Position numbers and translations under genes: made by a program. Below are positions 1 to 14,932 of a stretch of DNA of 64,000 nucleotides, piece by piece (the stretch's first letter is position 1; each line of letters starts with the position of its first letter). The notes below the pieces were generated by a model. The model had not been told where the DNA came from and searched no databases. It worked only from the letters and a program-made list of their open reading frames with translations. Source of the DNA: Adiantum capillus-veneris (lineage: Eukaryota > Streptophyta > Polypodiopsida > Polypodiales > Pteridaceae); NCBI GenBank assembly GCA_014529385.2, contig CM043968.1, forward strand, positions 26,859,013 to 26,923,012, written 5' to 3'.

Positions 1-240
1 TCCCCTTGCCAAAATAGAATTGACATGGAGGTTTTTTTTTTTTGGCCAGACTCACAATAGGGAGTGTATGTATAAACTAAAAACCAAAAAATTTACAATG
101 CAAGCCATGCTCCGTCTGAGCCATGGCGTCTACAAACATCCTAACCACGCAAACCCCATATACATGGGTTGTCAAAGGGCTTCACCTTGTAATTGCCATC
201 AGCATAGTGGGACTAATATTGGCTTGGGGTTGCCACGAAG
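1..240 (-). mobile_element. LINE 3' end relic (minus strand)
   Basis: A run of 13 T at about 33-46 is followed by a motif (GACTCACAATAGG) that recurs beside T-runs at 52537 and at 55497. The last of these is the 3' end of a recognisable LINE reverse transcriptase on the minus strand. Read on the minus strand, about 120 bases before the poly(A) are alignable with the 55.5-kb copy, including blocks around CATGGCTC and TTGTAA. I infer a 3' UTR fragment of the same LINE family. No coding sequence is visible. Confidence 0.5.
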
Positions 241-1560
241 GAGATAGCGGTGCCAAAGCACACCCCTTGACCGCCAAATGAGTGCACGGGAAACTTATTG
301 CCGAAATGGGAGGCATTAGAATCACTGTTTCTTCTTCTTCTGTCTAAGCGAATTAACAGTGTTGGCTGTATAACTCTGAGATCTTGACAATGTGGTTGAT
401 GAGGTCTTATTTCTGTTCCTGAGCTCCATCTGCATTCAAAGACAGGCATGCTCGACATATAGGACGTCCGAGCCTCCACGGCGAGATTATCAACCGACTC
501 TGGTTTATCTTGCATCTCCTTTGAGAGGTTCCGAGTCTCTTTGCTAAACTCACCAACATAAGATCCGAAAAGCGAGCGTGGTTTCTCTTGCATCTCCACT
601 GATGGGCAACCCATCTCTTCAGCCACAAGCGAGCTTGGTTCTTCTTATTTTCATCCTTTTCATAGAGCATATAATGTTGCTCCCATTAGTTTTTGGCATA
701 GCATGAAATGTTGGCGAGAAAGTAAATTTATGTACTTTTAAATGAATGTTTCGACTAGAATCTCCTACCAAGTATGTTGCCGCGATTTTGCAACCAGGAC
801 ACATTATTGCGAATCTACGAAGATGCTCATGTTTTTTGACGTTGCATGCGGGATGTCAGCGCAGGGCGCGTGGAACAGAGAGACACCAGGCAGAGACAGA
901 TATTTGGAGTGTGATATCATCGAGCAGTCAAGCCGCAAGTGTCGAGGTGTGAGGGAGGTGAATCGAGGGTTCGCTCAACCTGGAGGCAGGTGGTAGGTGT
1001 GGAGCGACGCGAGGAGGTGCTGCTAGCTGACGACAGGGGAGAGAGGAGCATTATACGAAAAGCAGGTGGACTTGGCATGTCGAAATAGGGAGCGCGGGAG
1101 CTGTGGAGGCGAGAGTGCCGCAGCAGCAGGAGCACGTTTGCAGGTCGGTGTGTTGGCCTCGGTGCATCCCACCCCATGTAGACGCGAATGGGCGATGGCG
1201 TGTACCGATTGATGGTGGGCACACGGGTAGTGGAACAGGCAGGGCGGGACTCTGGAACGGGGAGAGGGTGGACGCTCTGGCACAGCGGGCTCGTGGGATG
1301 CTGAGACACTTGCACTGCACGCAGACCACCCCACTGAAGGCAGCGTTGAATCAAATACAGGGTCTCCTTGTCTTTGCTGTCACAGATTTGCACTGCACGC
1401 ACACCAGCCCACTGAACGCAGTACTCGGGGACCTGTGTCCTGGGCTCGACTGCACAGCCAGGGGATTGCGCGTGGGAAACAGAGCCACCATCACTTTTCC
1501 TTATGGCGAAAACTTCGGCACGGAATATAGCAGGCTAATAAATTAATGCTTGTATGTCTA
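241..1560. other. Unassigned stretch, GC-rich 880-1500, with a short tandem duplication
   Basis: I recognise no gene here. Overlapping ORFs of 60-160 codons exist on both strands, but they look like products of GC-rich sequence. A block beginning near 1309 (TTGCACTGCACGCAGACC) recurs with changes near 1385, a 76-base tandem duplication. The GC content contrasts with the AT-rich flanks, so this may be remnant of a gene or CpG-rich promoter, but nothing supports a function. Confidence 0.35.
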
Positions 1561-2651
1561 ATGATAAAGATTATACTCCAATTCATTAATTAATTAAGTG
1601 CCAAGATTCTTGACTCTCCCATTTGCAAAAGCAAAAGTTCCCCCTTCCTCGTTCCCACGTAGTGCCTCTCCCCTCGCCTCCACCGCTGTGGACCACACAA
1701 CTGCCCCTCCCCCCTTCTCACATATATCTCCCTCCCTCGTCCCCCGGGCGCCCTCTTCTCTTCACTTGATTTAGCTTTCATCCAAAGGGCATCTTTCTAG
1801 ATTCTCGATAGAAGAAACGTGCAAAATTGAACATACCTACTTGTGTAAAAAATCAAGACTCCCTCACGTTCAATGCATTTCTATTCAATTGCTATACATG
1901 AGAGACGTGTCCACAAAAATGGTAATTAGAGAGCAATTCCATATGTAAGTTAATGGTGCAACTTGGCAACCTGATATTTGACAATTCGATATTTTTTTCA
2001 AGAAAATGTTTTAATTTGGAGTAAGAATGGAGTGACAGGACGTGAATAAATTTCCAAGTGGTATGGCAATAAACTTTGTGACTTATGGATGGAACAATGT
2101 GGTCTCATTTTAAGTAGTTTTGTTGCTGAGTTTTTAGGAAGTCCCCATGTGTTTGTTAACTGTTTTCATATTTGGGAGCTTACAAATCATAATTTTTTTG
2201 TGTATTTGTGTTGGGAAAAGGTAAAGATTTATATATATGTTGTATTTAATAGTTATCGTTATTATTTGCATCACACGTCGTCTCAATTTTTCACATCTGT
2301 GATGCTAGGCATCAACTTCTGCCGGCCGCAAACCAAAAACACACTCAAAAAAATATTTCCGCCCCCTCAAAAACGAATCAAAAATGTAATTTGTTATTTT
2401 TGCAAGGCCTTCAGATTAAGATTGGACACTTAATTTGGTATCGTGAAACATATGAGGTTAGCACAGTAGGAGTGGCTTTGAGATGTCCCCGATCCACTGA
2501 CTTAAAAGATGTGATGGGGCTTGATAGGTCTCTAGACCTAATGAAAAGGAGAGTTTACAAGCAAGAAAAATCCAAGGAACAAAGGGAACAGGCCCCTATT
2601 ATTGACAACGGCTTGAGTCTATAACCCTAGAAAAAAGGAAACCCCCCTCCC

Positions 2652-2688
<37 letters not shown>

Positions 2689-2885
2689 AAAAAAAAGATG
2701 TCTACATCTTCCTCCTCCCTCATCATTCCATGTCTTGTGGACAGACTTCTGTCGCTGCTTTCCCTCTACAAACCTAAACGAGGCCTACATATCCCCTTCC
2801 CAACATGGCGCTAGTGCCAGCCCTGCTTCTCCAAGCCCTCGCCCATCTCCAGCCCCTCCTTCTCCCTCACTTATTGCACTGCCCC

Positions 2886-2888
<3 letters not shown>
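1561..2888. other. No gene seen; poly(C)/poly(A) tract at 2640-2697
   Basis: AT-rich sequence with no recognisable protein. At 2643-2697 a long run of C is followed by interrupted runs of A, a low-complexity junction. A similar poly(C)-poly(A) junction occurs at 40500-40524. Confidence 0.5.

Positions 2889-2922
<34 letters not shown>
2889..2922. repeat. (CT)n microsatellite
   Basis: About 17 perfect CT units; a second short CT run lies at 2950-2963. The interval 2965-3316 shows no gene. Confidence 0.9.
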
Positions 2923-2923
<1 letters not shown>

Positions 2924-3316
2924 AAATAGCCATACTCACAATTCGAGACTCTCTCTCTCTCTCATGCACATGGAGGCCTTAGATGCTGGCCATTTTTATT
3001 AGTTGGTGAGCCTAATGAACTTTTTCACTTTCTGGATCGTGGAGTGAGCCACTTGGCTCAAATTCAACCATCCGATGATTGAAATCTCGGCTGTTCGTAG
3101 AAAAGCAGACGAGAATGCAATTTAACTTTAAGCGAGACATCCTTCGAAACGATGGTGAACAGGCGATGCAACAGGTGAGGCCGAGGGTACAGTACTACAG
3201 AACCCACCGCATGCTTGTGTCAGAAGAGGGGTTTGTCTGTATGTAGCTGATGTTGACCTCGCCGAGAGCAAAGAGACGATGAATCTGTCACATCCTGGAG
3301 AAGGGCCAACGGCCGG

Positions 3317-5361
3317 TTGGATGAAGGGAAGAAGGAGACGGTTGAGATACAGAGAAAAGGGCTGGTGTCAGGATCCATCAAGCCAGACAAGATCACATTT
3401 GTTTGTGTTCTGAATGCATGCTCCTATCTGGCACTTTTGAAAGAGGGAATTGCGGTGCATGCCTCTATAGTAGCTGAGCAATTTGAATCTGACATTATAT
3501 GTGGAACTACGCTTATAAACATGTATGGGAAATGTGGACAAGTGCTCTATGCAGCTAATGTTTTTGATTGCATGCCTATCTGTGCTCAGATGACATCTTA
3601 TACTCAAAACGGTCATAACCAGCTGCTCTTTCTCTCTTGAAAAGCATGCTGACTGAGGGGATTGAACCAGCGAGCGTTTTTCTTTTAGGTGATGTCGAAG
3701 CTTGTGTAGGGCACTGCTTCGTTTAAGAGGGACAAAGGATTCATGCCATTGTTAATGGGAGTGGGTTTTTGCCAGACTGTACATTAGAAAACGTGCTTCT
3801 CAACATGTATGGAAATGTGTGAGCCTTTATCTTGCTGGGGTTGTTTTTGAAAGTATGCCATTCCAAGATATGGTGTCTTGGACTTCCATGGTTGTTGCTC
3901 TTTATCACAATGAGAAATATTATGAAGCCCTTCGTTTGTATGATGGTATGCAAGGTGCAGGAGTTGGACCCAATAACATGGCCTTTGTACCTGCTATTAA
4001 TGCTTGTCCAAGTTTGCAGGCCTTGGAAGAAGGGCAATCAATCCAACACCATTGTGGTCGATTGTGTTTGCAGTGAAAGCATGGTTGAAATTGCTCTTAT
4101 ACACATGTATGGCAAGTGCAAGGCTTTATGTAGTGCAGAAAAGATCTTCTGGGGAATGGTTTCTATGGATGTGGTTGCGTGGAATATGGTGATAGCATCT
4201 CTTATTAGTAACAATCACATTGAGGATGCATTGGAGTATTTTCATTCCATGCAGAACCAAGGGTTTATCCTGATGATATCACTTATGCCTCTGTCCTCGA
4301 TGCATGTTCTTGCATGAATTGCTTCCAAAGGTTCTCTTTTATCTTTGGTACCAACTTGACACTTTTATTCAAGCTTCAGTTGTCAGCATGTATGGAAGAT
4401 GCGGGGACCTTTGGAAGGCAATGACTGCTTTGGATAGTTTTTTTGCTCAAAACATCGCATCCTTGTCTGTATTGATAGAGAATGGACATGAGAAGGAAGC
4501 ACTAAATTTTTTCCATTTCATGCTATCTAGTGGTGTCACGCAAGACTAATATCTAATGTCTTGGAATGTTGTCTCTTGGAGTGTATTGATTGTGGGATTT
4601 GCCCAACAGGGACAGGGCTAGGAAACTCTGGGCTGTTTTCAGTAGATGCAAAGAGATGGGATCTCTCCAGATGCAATCACCTATGTACACTTGCATCTTA
4701 AAGGCATGTGACATTACACAAGATGTTGTTGCTTGGTTGACATGTATGCCAAATATTTCAGATGGCTTAGAAAATGCTTGACGAGCTTCCTATCTAAAAT
4801 GTCGTGTCGTGGAACGCATTGATTGCGAAGCTTTGGGCTGTTTTTAGTGGATGCAAAACCAGGGCGTTTCTCCAGGTGTAATCACCTATGCTTGCATCTT
4901 GAAGGCATGTGGCCCTACACAGGACTCCAATATGGGCAATGATGACATTGTGAGATGGGAAATGATGATATTGTGAGACAAGCTGCGTGCTTGGCACTGC
5001 CTTGATCGACATGTATGCCAGATGTGGTGTGCTTCAAAAAAGTACAAAAGGTTCTTGAGGAGTTGCCTTTGCGGAATGTTAACTCTAAGAATGCACTGAT
5101 TGCAGGATATGCTAAATAGGAGGGGGGCCAAGAAGCTATGGGATGTTTCAGTTGATACAAAGCGAGTGCATCTCTCCAGATGCAATAACCTATGCTTACA
5201 TCTTGAAGTCATGTGGCAACTTGAAAGACGCTAAGATGGACAAAAGAACTCATGAAGATATTGTAAGTCAGGATCTGTTGGAAAAAAAACTTGGCACTAC
5301 CTTGGTCAACATGTATGCTGAATGTGCAGGGACAGGAAGCCCTGCGCTGCCCCAGCATTAG
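3317..5361 (+). pseudogene. Pentatricopeptide repeat (PPR) protein pseudogene
   Basis: Fragments in all three plus frames encode consecutive PPR motifs. Examples are the LINMYGKCG block near residue 70 of the first fragment (3317-3640), IHMYGKCKALCSAEKIF at about 4090-4150, VVSMYGRCGDLWKA at about 4380-4430 and TLVNMYAECAG at about 5300-5340. The repeating 'YTCILKACG...GK..H...TLINMYAKCG' layout is that of PLS-class PPR proteins, which bind organellar RNA in plastids or mitochondria. At least six frameshifts or stops separate the fragments, so no functional protein can be made. No C-terminal E or DYW domain was found before the sequence runs into the HSP70 pseudogene on the opposite strand. 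The tandem motif units at 4660-4720, 4860-4920 and 5160-5220 are similar to each other at DNA level, so unequal exchange within the repeats is possible. Confidence 0.85.
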
Positions 5362-5400
5362 GCCAGCTAGTATATTCAACTGCTCCGATGCCCTGGATCT

Positions 5401-6770
5401 CTAGCAGTGTTGCCTGATTTGAAAAAAAGGGTCTTCTCCAGTTTTTTCATCTCGCAAACAGTTTTCCATTGGCTCCATGCACTTTTGGAACAGGTCCATG
5501 CCCAGCTCCTCGAATTGGGCTCTTGTGATAGTGGAGTAGAAGTCTATACCCTCATAGAGAGAGTCGATTTCAATAGTTGTATGAGCGGCGAATGAAAATA
5601 CCCTCTTTGCCCTCTGACAAGCTGTCCTGAGCTTGCACAGGGCCCTGGCATTGCTTGTTATATCCTTGTACTTCCTCTTGAAGTCCTGCACGAGGTGGTT
5701 GACTATGCGATGCTCAACGTCCTTGTCTACCGGTCTTCACCTCCTTCACCTCAAACATATCTTCTTCAATTGTAAGACGAGGGACATCAAAGGTGCCATC
5801 TCCAAGGTGAAAAATCAGGAATTGTCCAAACCATAAGCAATCGCTGCAGCAGTAGGTTCATTGATGATTCTCATCACATTCGAGCCGGGAATGACACCCG
5901 CATCCTTGGTGACTTGCCTTTGAGAATTATTGAAATATGTAGACACCATAATCATGACATTCGTAACTGTGGCGCCCAAAAACGCCTCAGCAATTTCTTT
6001 CATCTTTATCAACACCATAGAATATATTTCCTCTACAACAAACTGCTTTTCTTCACCCTTGTAGTGCACCTCAATCAATGGCTTGTCACTAGGCCAACAA
6101 TTACTTTGAAAGGCCATAGCTTCACATCTCTCTGCACATAAGGATTGGAGTATTGTCGTCCAATGAGGTGCTTGGCATCTGTAAAAGAAACCAACAGAAA
6201 GAGCAAGTTAGATATATATTTTCCCCAGCAAATACTATTGATACACCGCTAGGGCAAGAGCTACAGGACGTGCGGCAGCCTCCGATGAGAAACTACTTTC
6301 CGCACATAGGTACATGGAAACAACAAAATACAAACGTACCAGGTGATTGTAATACACCCGAACATGGAAGAGTCTAAGAGCAGAGCAAGATTGAATGAAT
6401 GACAAGTAAAAGAGCTACAGATCATGCATGGAAATCCAACCAACAACTTGTAAAATCATATCCATGCGCATACTAGCTACAGATCATGCATATCCTAGAA
6501 ATCAAATCAAATCAAATCAAGATATGAGAACGTACCAAAACCGGTATTGATGGGATTCATGGCGACTTGGAGAGGCGCGCAGTTCAGTGAAGGCCACCTA
6601 GAAAGACATGGTTCGGTTTCCTTGGTCGTTGATGTTGATTTCCACACGATCCAGATGCCACACACCTACACAAGAGTACGTGGTACCCAGGTCGACAGGA
6701 GTTTGTGGTACCCAGGTCGATTAGCAGAACCTTCCTTTGCTGTGGCTGACTCTGAGGGATGTTAACTAGT
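5401..6770 (-). pseudogene. Cytosolic HSP70 pseudogene with retained intron
   Basis: Read on the minus strand, the N-terminal ATPase motif appears as [11 protein letters not shown] at about 6720-6740, followed by a block like [12 protein letters not shown] and VAFTE at 6590-6660. After an intron (donor GT at 6535-6534, acceptor AG at 6180-6179, 357 nt, phase 1) come [31 protein letters not shown] and [15 protein letters not shown] further downstream piece (5401-5691) holds the ITRAQFEEL region. The intron falls in the Asp codon before AKHLIGR, a position I recall for plant cytosolic HSP70 genes, so this is a genomic duplicate and not a retrocopy. Stops and frameshifts (for example around 5710-5815 and at 6605) and the missing substrate-binding domain make it non-functional. 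HSP70 normally is an ATP-driven protein-folding chaperone. Confidence 0.88.
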
Positions 6771-8820
<2,050 letters not shown>

Positions 8821-9157
8821 GTCCTCACTTCTGTATTATTGTTGGGTGCTTTGCCATCGTTGCAGGAACAACAAGATTTGACAACATTGCATCTAAAATA
8901 CATTACCAGTTCAAGATACTAACCACGAATCAATAGTAACCCCTCTCTATTCATGACACACCGATGATTGATATTTGGACAGATACTCCCACTGTCCTCA
9001 CTTCTGTATTATTGTTGGGCGCTTTGCCATCGTTGGGGAAACAACAAGACTTGACAGCATTGCATCTAAAATACATTACCAGTTCAAGATACCAACCATG
9101 AATCAACAATAACCCCTTTGTATTCATGACACCGATGAGTGATATTTGGACAGATAT
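8821..9157. repeat. Tandem duplication, 173-bp period, two copies
   Basis: The segment starting with GTCCTCACTTCTGTATTATT at 8821 recurs at 8994. The two copies stay alignable through a TCATGACAC...ATATTTGGACAGATA end, with roughly 90 percent identity by eye. The second copy runs into the start of the PIF1-like helicase fragment, so the duplicated unit may be part of a Helitron intron or ORF. Confidence 0.85.
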
Positions 9158-9722
9158 TATAATTATAGAGGAGCTATCCATGTTAATCCAAACGACTTTT
9201 TACCTTATCGTAAGACAAAGTGTCAACGTAACAAGCAATACATTGGCAGATCCCTTCAACAACAAATGTGTTCTCTTGCTTGGTGATCTTTCCCAACTAC
9301 CCCCATTTTGTGTTCACTCACGGGAGCTTTGTAACACATGCCATATCACAAGCTCGGTCCACTGTCTACATGCAACTTTCTATAGGATGTCATGCTCTGT
9401 AAGACATGCAACGGAACCTGAATTGCTTCAATTCTTGACCATTATTTGTGAAAGAAAACCAGTTGTAGATAAGATCAATTGTACCTTGGGTGCATGTATT
9501 AGAGATGAAGCACATATGGATGACTACATCAAGCAAGGCCCACCAAGCAAGACTAGTTGCAAGGCTCAATGTGGTGTTGGAACTCCAATGCCTATGGCCT
9601 CAAATGTGAAGATTGGAAGGTTAACTCTCCTACCACCATTATTACTAGACCCTTGGACGAATTCCATGAAGGAAAATAAAAAGAGATGCTCTCACATGTG
9701 CTTGAATTTAACGAGTCCTTAG
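9126..9722 (+). pseudogene. PIF1-like helicase fragment (Helitron remnant)
   Basis: The reading frame has the Walker B region as IIIEELSML (usual form DEISM) and motif III as LLLGDLSQLPPF (GDxxQLPP), then a block like the QxMRQ...F...L motif region (CSVRHATEPELLQFL). This order and spacing match PIF1-family 5'-3' DNA helicases. In plants this domain is most often found in Helitron rolling-circle transposons. The Walker A motif and the C-terminal helicase motifs are absent, and no Rep endonuclease is visible, so this is a fragment. A host PIF1 fragment cannot be excluded. Confidence 0.7.
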
Positions 9723-9850
9723 CTTTCAATCGATATAATTTTCATTCAAAACACTCTGCATATATTTTGCAAAATTTAACTAAGAAACTTAGTTCATCTA
9801 CTTTCTAAATTTATTAGCAACAACCCATGCACATAGTGGCTTAACTTTAT

Positions 9851-12420
9851 GTGCATCCTTATGTCCCAACCAAGAGAGACCTTGACAGAAGCTCCAATAG
9901 AGTATGCATTGAATGGAACGTCTCCAAACCCACCCCCAAACAAATGGTTGTCGATGTCAGGGCAAGACTAAAAGTAATTCCGCTGCAGTTTGGAACCTAC
10001 TTTGAGACGTGTTTTGAATGCAACAAGTTTGGCCACTGTGTGAGAGAAATTGTCCACTAAACCTAGAGCACGGGAGGGAGAGAAGAGGGGAGATGTACAA
10101 TCTGCGGAAGGAGAAAAAATAGATTGTTCTAAGGAAACTAAAAACTCATCCCAACCCCTTTTGCAAGCGGATCCCACCACTACAAAGTCATCTCAAGGCC
10201 CTCAAGAGCCACTTAAGGAGCAATCAAGTGTATTCCTTACTGCAAAGCCTCGTCCACTTACAATGGCCTCAATTGCACCAATCACAATTTTAGAACAAAA
10301 TACTGCACTTAAGGCATTCAAAGGAGTAAACTATGGTACCCTAAGAAAGGGTAAGGAGAAAAATCATCACCACTCACCTCCTGACAAGGGGGTTTGCTAT
10401 CATGCCTTTGAGGTGCTGCAAGACATGATACCCCTCGACAACCAGGAGTCTCCTCTAGCACTGGGAGAAATGAGGGAGTTTGGGGGCCTAAGTGGATCTG
10501 TTGTTGAGGAATTTGTTCCCCTTTTCCCCACGAACCCTATTCTCCAAGTGATATCTTAGAATGTGAAAGGTATAAGGAAAAGGGAGAAAGAAGAACAACT
10601 TTGGCAGGTGATGAAGAGGAGAAGAGGGGTATCCTGCCAGTGTTTCCAAGAGCACCACCTTGATATCACCTCTCCATGAAAGTAGACTCTTGGGGAAATC
10701 CTATTTTTCTATAGTACTGCTACAGATGGATCCAACGGGGTTATGACAGGTGTTCATAGGGACCTTGAGCTAAAAATTGTCTACCAGCACCCATCCGAGA
10801 GGGCAATGGGTGTGTCAATCAAACTAAAAAATACTGCGATCACGTTTATCAATGTGTATGCATGCAACAGTTCGAAAGGTAGAGGAAATCTTTGGAATGA
10901 CCTCTCTACTCAAATTGAGGGGGAGTTCTACTTAGTGGGGGAATTTAACATGGTGTGCTTAAGGCAAGACAGGAGCGGTCCTTCAAGCATCCTCTTAGGG
11001 ATGAGCATAGGAAATGATTGACTTGGGAGGAGAAATGGGTGCTTGTTGATGCCTGGAAGATTGGTCCCTAAAGAGATTTTGTAGGGTTAACCTATCATTG
11101 TCTTCGATCAACCCAATCGGCTTCCAGGCTTGACATGCTATACTTATCGCACAATGCTGATTGGGTTCCATCATATCTTCATATGACAGTTCTTATACAA
11201 GAAAGATTATCGCATCACTTCCCCCTTCTTGGTGTTTTGGATTTACGGCATAAGGACATTACCAACTACATGAAGCAAGAAACTTCTAATCACTAGACCA
11301 AACTTGTTTAAGGACCGTCATTTCAAGGCACTGGTGTCTCAAGCATCTAGTGAGCTCAGACAAGACATTGCAAAGAGAGAGAGCGGACCCTTGAAAAGAG
11401 TTTAACCAAAAATTAAAATTGCAATAAAGAGGGTTGGGCCAACTCTCAAAAAGAACAAAGCTCACGAGGTGTGAGCCCTTACCTTTTGTTTCGAAGAGAT
11501 CAGTCAAAAGAAAGTGCAAGGCATCGCTTCAAAACAGGAGCATGTGGAATGGTTGAGGATTAAATAGACCCTCTTGACCAGTGAACAAGAGGAGATAAAC
11601 GCACTTTGAGTGCAAGCCAAGGAGAGTCATATTAAGAATGAGGAAGCCAATAAGACTGTATGCTTAGATCTATAAAGGTGAAAAAAGTACAAGCCACCGT
11701 CACATCATTGCTTGACAATAAAGGCGAGAAGATCACCAACCCAGACCAGGTATCTCAGATGATGCTTGGCCATCTCAGTGAAATTATTGTAAAGGAGGAC
11801 TCGACCTCACCCGCAATCAAAGAGGCCATGACTAAACTATTTGAAGAAACTCCAAGGTTGGTGGACAAAGGCAGAGCAGGCTACTTGGAGAGAGGGTTTA
11901 GCTTAGAAGAATGTTGGTCCATGCTAACAAGATGGGCAAGGAAGAATTGCCAAGCTCGGATGAATTACCATTGAATTTTGTCTAGAATTTTGGATGGATT
12001 TGGGGCCTTTCTTGTTGACCATGATGAACAAGGCATTCATATCTTGCAAGCTAGAGCCAAGTGTGAAGAAGGGACTAATCAAACCCATTCCTAAGCACAC
12101 TGTCTGTTCTTAGCCAATCATCGTGTTGATTGTGGTGTACAAGATCTTGGAAAAAATGATAGGTGAAAGAATGTCTCCTATCGTGGAGGAAGCCGTTTTC
12201 CCCCATCAACATGGATTTATTAAGGGAAGATCAATCTATGAAAACATATTGGCAACCATGGTTGGAATGGAATATGCCAGGTTCTTTAAGCAAGAATATA
12301 TACGAATTCAACTAGATATGAACAAGGGTTATGATAGTATAACGTGGTCCTTTGTGCAAAAAACATTGAGCCACTTGGGGTTCGGATCAAATATTGCTCA
12401 ATCTTGGCAAAGGTAGCTCA
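9851..12420 (+). mobile_element. Decayed LINE (non-LTR retrotransposon): ORF1, endonuclease, RT
   Basis: Domains run in the order expected of plant L1-type LINEs. A CCHC zinc knuckle (CFECNKFGHC) lies at about 10007-10040. The start of the apurinic endonuclease is seen as NVKGIRKREKEEQL at about 10560, and its core as FYLVGEFNMVCLRQDRSG at about 10925. The RT has HQHGFIKGRSIYENIL and LDMNKGYDSITWSFV (first catalytic Asp) at 12205-12350. Many stops and frameshifts interrupt it. The RT ends before the FADD catalytic box, which is not found, so the element is truncated around 12420. The RT is closely similar in wording to the minus-strand LINE at 55.5-57.7 kb, so both belong to one family. Confidence 0.85.
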
Positions 12421-12446
12421 TTCAAGCTTCTCTTGAACTCAAGATT

Positions 12447-12786
12447 GGTCGGCTCATCTAATGTCAATCGGATCCATTCATCAAAGCTTCCCCTTTCCCC
12501 CTCTTTAGTTTATTGCATGCACCCATCTGTAGATCCCAAGATGTCAAGTTGCCAGGGTGCAAAGAACACTCTTTGGCATAGTCAGCGGGGGCTGTTGAGC
12601 CACTCTTTGGCATAGTGAGCGGGTCGGCTCATCTAATGTCAATCGGATCCATTCATCAAAGCTGCCCCTTTCCCCCTCTTTAGTTTATTGCATGCACCCA
12701 TCTGCAGATCCCAAGATGTCAAGTTGCTAGGGTGCAAAGAACACTCTTTGGCATAGTCACAGTCAGCGGGGGGCTGTTGAGCCACT
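12447..12786. repeat. Tandem duplication, 175-bp period, two copies
   Basis: The unit beginning GGTCGGCTCATCTAATGTCA at 12447 recurs at 12622 and remains alignable to GCTGTTGAGCCACT at 12604 and 12786. There are only a few substitutions plus a short insertion in the second copy. It directly follows the truncated end of the LINE. Confidence 0.9.
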
Positions 12787-14846
12787 AAGAGCAAATGATT
12801 AGTCCCAAAGCTTTAAACCTTAATAAAATCTGTGCTAAGAGTAGTAGTTATTAGGCTTACGCTCAAGCTAGAAGAGTTGAGCTTATCTAAGGTGTGTCCC
12901 TCATGCTAGATGAAATGATCATAAGAGTCAAAGTCTATTAACTTAATCATGGGGGAGTGACGTAGAGTCCAACACTCACACACAGTGCATCGTAAGATAA
13001 AAGCACATATCCTTGACAGAAAAAAAACCCTTCTTAAAGGGGTGCCAGCTTGTAAAGCCACATCATATGCTTTTATAGCTACACCTTCTTTCTAAAGAAC
13101 CCCTCAGAAATCTTTCTGGCATAGCATATTGTTTTTCCATGCATTTTTGTGTATGCATATATAGGATGTTCCATCATTGGACATATGCATTAGACACCCC
13201 CTTTTTGCTTCCACCTATGCACCTCAAGTGGATTACAACAGGCAAACCAACTTTCCATCATGCTACCTTTATAGTTGCTACCCTTTTACTTGCCCATCCT
13301 TCAACAAATAATCCTTCATTATTTCTTTAATATTTCCCATGCTAATTAGTACTCCAATAATGTGTGTACCCCAAAGGAACTTTTTTCCCACTAGGTTTTT
13401 CCCCTTGGTCATCTAGGTATTAAACCCTAATTTAGATCTCATCATTCTTTTTCCCTTGTACATACTCTTAATAAATAAACAAAGACTTGCCATTATGTTG
13501 CTACAACGGATAAATGCGACATCATATCTCACACCAAAGACAAATTTGGACCAATGATGATGCTATAGCGGAATGAACCTCACCATAAAAATCAATGACA
13601 AATGAAGAAAATCAGCCCATCAATAACCTTCCAGCCTCCACGGACACATTTCAACAGTTCCCGAGGACGGGCACTAAAAATTTGAATGGGGGAATGTTAA
13701 CTGAGCCAACGTCAGTCACAAAGAAGCAGTAAAGATTAGAGTGACACATTTTTTCCATTTCCCAAATGTCTATGTATTGTAATTTCCCAATTTATTTCAA
13801 GCCATTGTAATATTTGTAATGTGTTACGGGTTCAATGGGAGTTCCAAGCTATAAAGAATAGGTCAATTAGTGTGCCTAGGTTTCAGAGTCAGTAAGTTGC
13901 TGATCCCTAAAGGCCTTTGGCACCTTGACAATGCATATTTTTACCCTAGGTATATAAGGCAGTGTGCAAATGAAATTAGGGTTCTCAGCCTCATTTTTTG
14001 AGATCACTCTTAGAGAGAGCTGATGAGGTGTGTGGCTATGGAGTCCTTGAGCTTCTCCTTGATCATGTGACTTGATTAGCACTAATAAACACTTAATGCT
14101 CTTTCACTATGTCTCTCTCATATTTTCTATGATTGCTAATGATCCTTTGATTAGATAGATCATAACCAATTAGTGGTTAATCCCACACTAATCTTGTGTG
14201 ATTTTCCTCTATTCTTTGTGTGTGCATGTAGGTTTGATTGGAGTGTGGATTCTCAATGGATCTATATGTGTGCCCTTGTGATTATTGTGTGCATGATGAG
14301 ATTAGTGATGTGTGCGGCTTTGCAATCGTTAGTGTGTATGACTGTGTTGATTTGAGGTGAAGATAAGTGGATGTGGAGATTTCCAGACATCCTGGTTTAG
14401 ATCCTCCATAAGTCGAGAAGCTCACCTCATAGAGTCGCTATTCGTGCTTTGGACATGATTAGCATACTAATTGATGAGTGTTTCCATGCCCTAGCCGGGT
14501 AGCTCACCCCTCTGGATTTACAACTATTGTTTCTCATTGGAGCTATGCGAAAGAAGAATCTAGACAAGCACTGTACACCTTGCCCTGGTGGCCAAGTTTG
14601 AATCAAGAATCCTTGACGGTTGTCCTTGTTGAAGCTGGATTTTCCATGTCTGATTCAATTAAGGTAGACACATCTTTTGTGAATACAAGCTTTATGAATG
14701 TGATGCTTTTGATGAGCTACACGCTTCCCCACAATTTTTATACAGTTTTGCATTTGAAATTACAAAAAAGGGCAAGCATTAACTAGGTCTTACATATCAT
14801 GTATCTGCTTCATCAAGTTGTTCAGATACATTTTAAACAATGGATC

Positions 14847-14848
<2 letters not shown>
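12787..14848. other. Unassigned; possible solo-LTR-like sequence near 13690
   Basis: No protein is recognisable. At 13683-13700 a purine tract (GGGGGAATG) followed by TGTTAAC resembles a polypurine tract plus LTR start. A TATA-like box (GTATATAAGG) lies at 13949-13958 followed by transcribed-looking sequence. I cannot define the other LTR end, so this is only a suggestion. Confidence 0.25.
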
Positions 14849-14924
<76 letters not shown>

Positions 14925-14932
14925 ATGGCACT
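14849..14932. repeat. (CT)n microsatellite
   Basis: An almost pure CT tract of about 80 bases with one interruption near 14907. Confidence 0.95.

Noticed and set aside
213-626. 137-codon minus-strand ORF with a repeated EMQ(E/D)KP(R/E)S motif
   Set aside because: Only two imperfect repeats and no known family; not enough for a gene call.
917-1402. 161-codon minus-strand ORF and overlapping plus-strand ORFs in the GC-rich region
   Set aside because: Open frames exist in several overlapping frames, as expected from GC-rich DNA, and none has a recognisable domain.
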